NCBI GenBank assembly: GCA_022703445.1
Contig: JAKLDR010000027.1
Location: 1 to 44,585 of the forward strand
Source of the DNA: Planctomycetota bacterium
GTDB taxonomy: Bacteria; Planctomycetota; SZUA-567; JAKLDR01
Direction: 5' to 3'
Length of the DNA stretch: 44,585 nucleotides
Shown here: positions 41,093-44,585 of the stretch, piece by piece
How the letters are laid out: each line of letters starts with the position of its first letter
How positions within the stretch are numbered: the first letter of the stretch is position 1
Made by a program: the position numbers and the translations under genes
The notes under the pieces: generated by a model
What the model saw: only the letters and a program-made list of their open reading frames with translations
Database searches by the model: none
Told to the model about the DNA's origin: nothing

Positions 41093-41306
41093 CAACGGCA
41101 ACATGCAACATACAACACGCAACACCCAACACGCAATGAACCAGCGGAAAGGGCCGATTCATTTGGTGATTACCTTTCGGCTGCTCATTACTCACCATTG
41201 ACTTGCATCCCTGATTTGCTCTGCATGTTGCGTGTTGCCCTTCGACTTTGCTCAGGGCCCCGAGCGGAAGTCTGTCGAGGGGCATGTTGGATGTTGTGTG
41301 TTGACG
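41093..41306. repeat. Heptamer-unit inverted repeat, element J (CAACACG type), composite
   Basis: Left arm CAACATG/CAACATA/CAACACG/CAACACC/CAACACG (41099-41133). The right arm is in two pieces: GTTGCGT/GTTGCCC (41227-41240) and GTTGGAT/GTTGTGT/GTTGACG (41286-41306), split by the 47-nt element K. The centre (41155-41210) has a further weak inverted pair, TGGTGATTAC versus TTACTCACCA. Together with K it accounts for most of the 342-nt gap between the permease and the deacetylase; no gene is seen in it. Confidence 0.8.
41237..41283. repeat. TTCGAC/CTCAGGGC element K nested in element J
   Basis: GCCCTTCGACTTTGCTCAGG followed by a facing half with GCGGAAGTCTGTCGAGGGGC. It interrupts the right arm of element J and belongs to the same family as 7741-7790 and 24361-24380. 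Confidence 0.7.
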
Positions 41307-41378
41307 CCATCGTCGGACGCCCAAGGAGAAGGGGTGTGTCATTCATTTTGCGGGCCCGTTTAGCCGGAGATATGGCAC

Positions 41379-42287
41379 TTGGCTGACCGGCCGGCCCCCG
41401 CCCACTGCCTCTCCGTCGACGTCGAGGACTACCGCCAGATCCTCTCCCTGCGGCACCGCCGCGACCCTGGACCGCTTTCCCCGGCCCTCGAGCGGGACAT
41501 GGAGCGGGTCCTGGAGGTGCTCTGCCTGGCCGATGTGAAGGCCACCTTCTTCGTGACCGGCACGGTGGCCGAGGCCCGGCCGGACCTGCTCCGGCGCTGG
41601 GCCGCCCTGGGCCACGAGATCGGCTGCCACGGCCACGACCACACGCCGGTCTGGGCGATGGCACCGGAGGCGCTCCGCGCCGAGCTCTCCCGCACCCGGC
41701 GAGCCGTGGAGAACGCCTCCGGGCAGCCGGCGGCCGGCTACCGCGCACCCGTTTTCAGCATCCGCTGGGACACGCTCTGGGCGCTGGACGTGGTCGCCGA
41801 GTGCGGCTTCGAGTACGACAGCAGCGTCATGCCGGTCAGGAACCGTCGCTACGGCGTCGACGGATTCGATCCCGCGCCGCGGCGCTACCGCCTGCCGTCG
41901 GGGCTGAGCCTGGTCGAGATGCCGCTCACCGTCGCGCGGGCCTGGGGGCGCCTTGTTCCGGTGGCCGGCGGCGGCTACTTCCGGCTGTTTTCCTACGGGC
42001 GGATCCGCCGGGCGGCCGCCGAGTGCGGGCGGCTCGGGCGCCCGTTCGTGCTCTATTGCCACCCCTACGAGTTCAGTCCCGACCCGGTCGACTGGACCGA
42101 CCTGGCCGGGGGGCGGCTCGGCCGGCTGCGAGCCCGGCTGGAGTGCTTCAAGACCAACCTGGGGAGGACCAAGGTCCCGGGCATCGTGGCCGGCCTCGCC
42201 CGGGAGTTCCGCTTCGGGCCGCTCGGGCCGGTCGCCCGGCAGGTGAGAGACCATGGAACAGAAAGCATTCTGGGAACGCCGCGCTAG
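41379..42287 (+). CDS. Polysaccharide deacetylase (NodB fold, DUF3473/XrtA-associated type)
   Basis: A 302-residue protein from a TTG start; GGAGA lies 8 nt upstream, and the ATG 7 nt earlier hits a stop at once. It contains LSVDVEDY (catalytic and metal Asp), ATFFVTGTVAEARPDLLRRW, GHEIGCHGHDHT (metal His pair), GYRAPVFSI, FEYDSSVMPVRNRRYGV, VAGGGYFRLF and LYCHPYEF. These are the hallmarks of the deacetylases found in exopolysaccharide loci of PEP-CTERM/exosortase bacteria. It removes N-acetyl groups from glycan or precursor. It overlaps the next gene by 35 nt. Confidence 0.9.
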   Translation: MADRPAPAHCLSVDVEDYRQILSLRHRRDPGPLSPALERDMERVLEVLCLADVKATFFVTGTVAEARPDLLRRWAALGHEIGCHGHDHTPVWAMAPEALRAELSRTRRAVENASGQPAAGYRAPVFSIRWDTLWALDVVAECGFEYDSSVMPVRNRRYGVDGFDPAPRRYRLPSGLSLVEMPLTVARAWGRLVPVAGGGYFRLFSYGRIRRAAAECGRLGRPFVLYCHPYEFSPDPVDWTDLAGGRLGRLRARLECFKTNLGRTKVPGIVAGLAREFRFGPLGPVARQVRDHGTESILGTPR

Positions 42288-42885
42288 GGAGTTCGCCGGC
42301 CTCTACGAGGAGCCGACCCTCTTCAACCGGCTCTTCCGGAGGGCGCTCTACCTGCGCGCGCAGATGACCGTCGAGCGGGTCCGGGCCGTGCCCGGCGCCT
42401 CCGTCCTGGACGTGGGCTCCGGCCCGGGCCGCAACAGCGTGCTCTTCGTGAAGGAGGCGGGCGCCGCCCGGGTGGTCGGGGTCGACCTGGCCGAGGACAT
42501 GGTGGCCCTGGCCCGCGACCTGGCCGCGCGCCACGGCACCGCCGACCGCTGCAGCTTCGCCACCGGGGACTTCATGAAGACCGACCCGCCCGGCGCGCCG
42601 TTCGACTTCGCCGTCGCCCTGGGGGTGATGGACTACATCGGCGACCCCGCGCCCATGCTCGCGCGGATGCGGGGCCTGGCCCGCCGCGAGGTCATCGCCA
42701 GCTTCCCGGGCTTCGCCCCGCTGCGCGTGCTCCAACGGAGGGTCCGCTACGCCCTGGGCGGCTGCCGGGTCTACTGGTTCGGCCGCGCCGAGATCGAGGG
42801 CTTCTTCCGGAGCGCCGGCTTCCCGAGCTGGGAGCTCCTGCCCTGCAGCGGCGCCGGATGGCTCGGCGTGGGCCGGACGGGCTGA
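42253..42885 (+). CDS. Class I SAM-dependent methyltransferase
   Basis: A 210-residue protein. SAM motif I VLDVGSGPGRNSVLF, motif II VVGVDLAEDMVALARDLAARH, GDFMKTDPP and PFDFAVALGVMDYIGDPAPML (motif IV region) are clear. GGTGAGAG precedes ATG 42253, which lies inside the deacetylase 3' end, implying translational coupling. By context it probably methylates a sugar or lipid-linked intermediate of surface polysaccharide; the substrate cannot be read. Confidence 0.88.
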   Translation: MEQKAFWERRAREFAGLYEEPTLFNRLFRRALYLRAQMTVERVRAVPGASVLDVGSGPGRNSVLFVKEAGAARVVGVDLAEDMVALARDLAARHGTADRCSFATGDFMKTDPPGAPFDFAVALGVMDYIGDPAPMLARMRGLARREVIASFPGFAPLRVLQRRVRYALGGCRVYWFGRAEIEGFFRSAGFPSWELLPCSGAGWLGVGRTG

Positions 42886-43008
42886 GCGGTCCGAACCGGG
42901 ACACGGGCGCCGCCCGGACGGCCGCGACGTTCGTTTCTGTCCGCCGCACTATCGGGAAAGCGCCGCGGCCGTCCCGGCCGGTAGAATCCCGCATCAGGAG
43001 GACGATCC

Positions 43009-44247
43009 ATGACCGCCATTGCCCAGAATGACCGCCGGCTGCTCCGCGAGCTGGCCAAACGGGTCGCCGAGGTTGCCGCGCTGCCGGTCCAGGCCGAGCG
43101 GCGCGAGCTCTGGCGCCGCCACAACCGTCTGGAGCGCGTGCGCCCCATGCTCCTGGTCTTCCCGGAGGGCTCCTGGCGCGAGCTACTGCCCGACTCGGCG
43201 CTGGCCTGCGAGGGCGAGAGCGCCCGGGCCATGGAGCGGGACCTGCGCGTCCGGCTCTACTGCCACGAGCACTTCCGCGACGACACGGTCATCGAGCGCG
43301 AGTGGAGCGCCCGGAAGGCCGTGACCGACACCGGCTGGGGCCTGGAGCCCCGCCGCCACGAGAGCGGCTCGACCACCGGCGCCTGGCAGTTCGACCCGGT
43401 GATCAAGGAACCCGATGACCTCAAGAAGCTCCGCTACCCGGAGGTCCGCCACGACGCGGCCGAGAGCCAGCGCCGGCTCGCCGAGGCCCGGGAGCTCTTC
43501 GGCGACATCCTCAACGTGCGCCTGCGCGGCGTGCGCTACATCGCCTTCAACCTCATGAGGACCTACGTGTACCTGCGCGGCCTCGAGCAGATCATGATGG
43601 ACATGTACGAGAACCCGGAGATGCTCCACGAGGCCATGGCCTTCCTGACCGAGGGCTACCGCCGGAGGATCGCCCAGTATGCGGAACTCGGGCTGCTCGA
43701 GCTCAACAACGACGGTTCCTACCACTCCTCGGGCGGCGTGGGCTACACCGACGAGCTGCCCCGGAGCGGCGGCGACCCGGCCCGGCCGCGCCTGGAGGAC
43801 CTGTGGGCCTCGGCCGAAAGCCAGGAGATGACCCTGGTCTCGCCGGAGATGCACGAGGAGTTCGTGATGCAGTACGAGCGGCGGCTCTTGGCGCCCTTCG
43901 GGCTGAACGGCTACGGCTGCTGCGAGGACCTGACCCTCAAACTCGGGAACGTCCTGCGCATCCCGAACATCCGGCGGATCTCCATCTCGCCCTTCGCCGA
44001 CGTCGGCAAGTGCGCCCAGCAGCTGGGGGACAGGGCCATCTTCTCCTGGAAGCCGCACCCGGCCCACCTGGTCGGGGACTTCGACGAAGCCAAGATCCGC
44101 GGCTACATCCGCGAGGCCCTGGACGCGGCGCGCGGCTGCGTGGTCGAACTGGTCCTCAAGGACACCCACACCTGCGAGAACCGCCCGGAGCGCTTCACGC
44201 GCTGGACGGAGATCGCCCGCGCGGAGGTCGAGCGGCGCGGCGGCTGA
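43009..44247 (+). CDS. Uroporphyrinogen decarboxylase (URO-D) superfamily protein
   Basis: A 412-residue protein with AGGAGG 7-8 nt before the ATG. It has the layout of URO-D-like proteins common in PVC and anaerobic bacteria: DPVIKEPDDLKKLRYPEV, then LRGLEQIMMDMYENPEMLHEAMAFLTEGYRRR, LLELNNDGSYHSSGG, LVSPEMHEEFVMQYERRLLAPFG, ISISPFADVGKCAQQLGDRAIFSWKPHP and a C-terminal barrel helix. Relatives include heme-pathway HemE and corrinoid methyltransferases (MtaA/MtbA). The HemE N-terminal RQAGR motif is absent, so heme synthesis is unlikely. A methyltransferase or demethylase role is inference. A TAGAAT -10-like box (42982-42987) is upstream without a clear -35. Confidence 0.8.
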   Translation: MTAIAQNDRRLLRELAKRVAEVAALPVQAERRELWRRHNRLERVRPMLLVFPEGSWRELLPDSALACEGESARAMERDLRVRLYCHEHFRDDTVIEREWSARKAVTDTGWGLEPRRHESGSTTGAWQFDPVIKEPDDLKKLRYPEVRHDAAESQRRLAEARELFGDILNVRLRGVRYIAFNLMRTYVYLRGLEQIMMDMYENPEMLHEAMAFLTEGYRRRIAQYAELGLLELNNDGSYHSSGGVGYTDELPRSGGDPARPRLEDLWASAESQEMTLVSPEMHEEFVMQYERRLLAPFGLNGYGCCEDLTLKLGNVLRIPNIRRISISPFADVGKCAQQLGDRAIFSWKPHPAHLVGDFDEAKIRGYIREALDAARGCVVELVLKDTHTCENRPERFTRWTEIARAEVERRGG

Positions 44248-44275
44248 GCGGCCGGACGAAGGTTCGGCCGCTTTT
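44248..44275 (+). terminator. Rho-independent terminator of the URO-D gene
   Basis: A 10-bp stem GCGGCCGGAC / GTTCGGCCGC (one G-T wobble) with a GAAG loop and TTTT, starting at the base after the stop codon. Confidence 0.85.
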
Positions 44276-44279
44276 GGAG

Positions 44280-44307
44280 TTGCCCCGCCCCGGCGCCCGG
44301 CTATATT
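44280..44307 (+). promoter_or_regulatory. Promoter of the antiporter transcript
   Basis: TTGCCC (44280-44285), 16-nt spacer, TATATT (44302-44307). It is placed between the preceding terminator and the structured leader. Confidence 0.65.
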
Positions 44308-44318
44308 CTCTCCGCGCA

Positions 44319-44401
44319 ATCAAGGGTGCGGCGGCGCCAGCCGCCGCAGGAATCGCGATGGTCGGGCCGCCATCCGGAAAGTTCCGTCGTCTTTTCGGAG
44401 G
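44319..44401 (+). ncRNA. Structured leader, candidate cation riboswitch
   Basis: Three consecutive hairpins: GCGGCGGC-GCCA-GCCGCCGC (44328-44347, perfect 8 bp), GATGG...CCATC (44357-44374), and CCGGAAAG...CTTTTCGG (44374-44398). The last one ends in the Shine-Dalgarno GGAGG (44397-44401). The single-stranded CAGGAATCGC between stems 1 and 2 looks like a conserved core. Size, GGGTG entry, SD-sequestering last stem and a downstream cation/proton antiporter recall the nhaA-I (Li+) and DUF1646 (Na+) riboswitch classes, from memory; class membership is not proven. Confidence 0.5.
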
Positions 44402-44407
44402 TGGCCG

Positions 44408-44585
44408 TTGGACACCGTGACCTCCCCTTCCGCACTGCACTCTGCCGCAGCCGGCACGACCGGCTTCCCGGCCTTCTGGGTCGCGACCGGCGTGTTCGTC
44501 GTGGCCTACGCGGTGATCATCTCGGACAAGATCCACAAGACCATCGTGGCCCTGGCCGGGGCCGGGCTGATGCTCGGCCTGAAGA
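44408..44585 (+). CDS. ArsB/NhaD-type ion transporter (N-terminus only)
   Basis: The first 59 codons of an open frame cut by the window edge. It is read from TTG 44408, with GGAGG at 6 nt; GTG 44417 is an alternative. A short Ser/Ala/Thr-rich N-terminus leads to FWVATGVFVVAYAVIISDKIHKTIVALAGAGLMLGLK, the characteristic first segments of the ArsB/NhaD (CitM-like) superfamily. Members exchange Na+ (or Li+) for protons or export arsenite. The leader structure and context favour a Na+/H+ antiporter. Confidence 0.75.
   Translation, partial: MDTVTSPSALHSAAAGTTGFPAFWVATGVFVVAYAVIISDKIHKTIVALAGAGLMLGLK

Overview
The window is GC-rich bacterial DNA (about two thirds G+C or more by eye). It has Shine-Dalgarno-led genes and a Gram-negative style envelope, with an MCE-family protein, many Sec signal peptides and an ABC-2 polysaccharide exporter subunit. 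Long secreted beta-propeller proteins, a sulfatase, a GH38 enzyme, a PcRGLX/YetA-type protein, a Gfo/Idh oxidoreductase and a URO-D-like protein together suggest a PVC-type heterotroph (Planctomycetota or Lentisphaerota relatives). No marker here fixes the phylum, so this is a soft inference.

Layout. 1-1.6 kb (minus): a LarA-family nickel racemase homologue cut by the left edge, a 26-residue Cys/Lys peptide and a stand-alone rpsJ. 1.7-5.8 kb (plus): a consensus promoter, a 34-codon ORF, a Gfo/Idh oxidoreductase and a fused PreA/PreT-like flavo-iron-sulfur oxidoreductase, closed by a terminator. 5.9-7.4 kb: an Rrf2 regulator and cysK behind a promoter whose -10 lies in a small palindrome. 7.5-7.6 kb: tRNA-Asp with promoter and terminator. 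8-8.9 kb: an M23-like protein. 9-13.6 kb: a sulfur operon with a secreted metallo-beta-lactamase/rhodanese protein and two YeeE/YedE sulfur permeases, six rhodanese domains in all. 13.6-31.5 kb (minus): a polysaccharide/glycoside utilisation locus headed by a GntR-LacI-type regulator, followed by SGNH hydrolase, putative glycosidase, PcRGLX-like protein, NHL propeller, PQQ propeller, sulfatase and GH38. 31.6-38.8 kb (minus): a housekeeping run mlaD-like, radA, yacL-like, ispDF, xerC/D, miaA. 38.9-42.9 kb: surface polysaccharide genes (rfbB, Wzm-like permease, DUF3473-type deacetylase, methyltransferase). 43-44.2 kb: a URO-D family protein. From 44.3 kb: a structured leader that looks like a cation riboswitch ahead of a NhaD/ArsB-type antiporter cut by the right edge.

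The most unusual signal is a set of at least nine hairpin-like elements. Their two arms are arrays of degenerate 7-, 8- or 9-nt tandem units in inverted orientation. Unit sequence differs from element to element, but the architecture is constant. They sit at gene junctions and, in frame, inside genes: the IspD-IspF linker, the RadA zinc-finger/ATPase linker, and the N-termini of IspD and MiaA. A second family with the core TTCGACaggCTCAgGGC/GCCCTGAGccTGTCGAA occurs three times, once inside a coding sequence and once nested inside a heptamer element. This resembles the logic of the in-frame palindromic elements of Rickettsia, but with different sequence rules.

Long open frames antisense to the genes are artefacts of high GC and are omitted.
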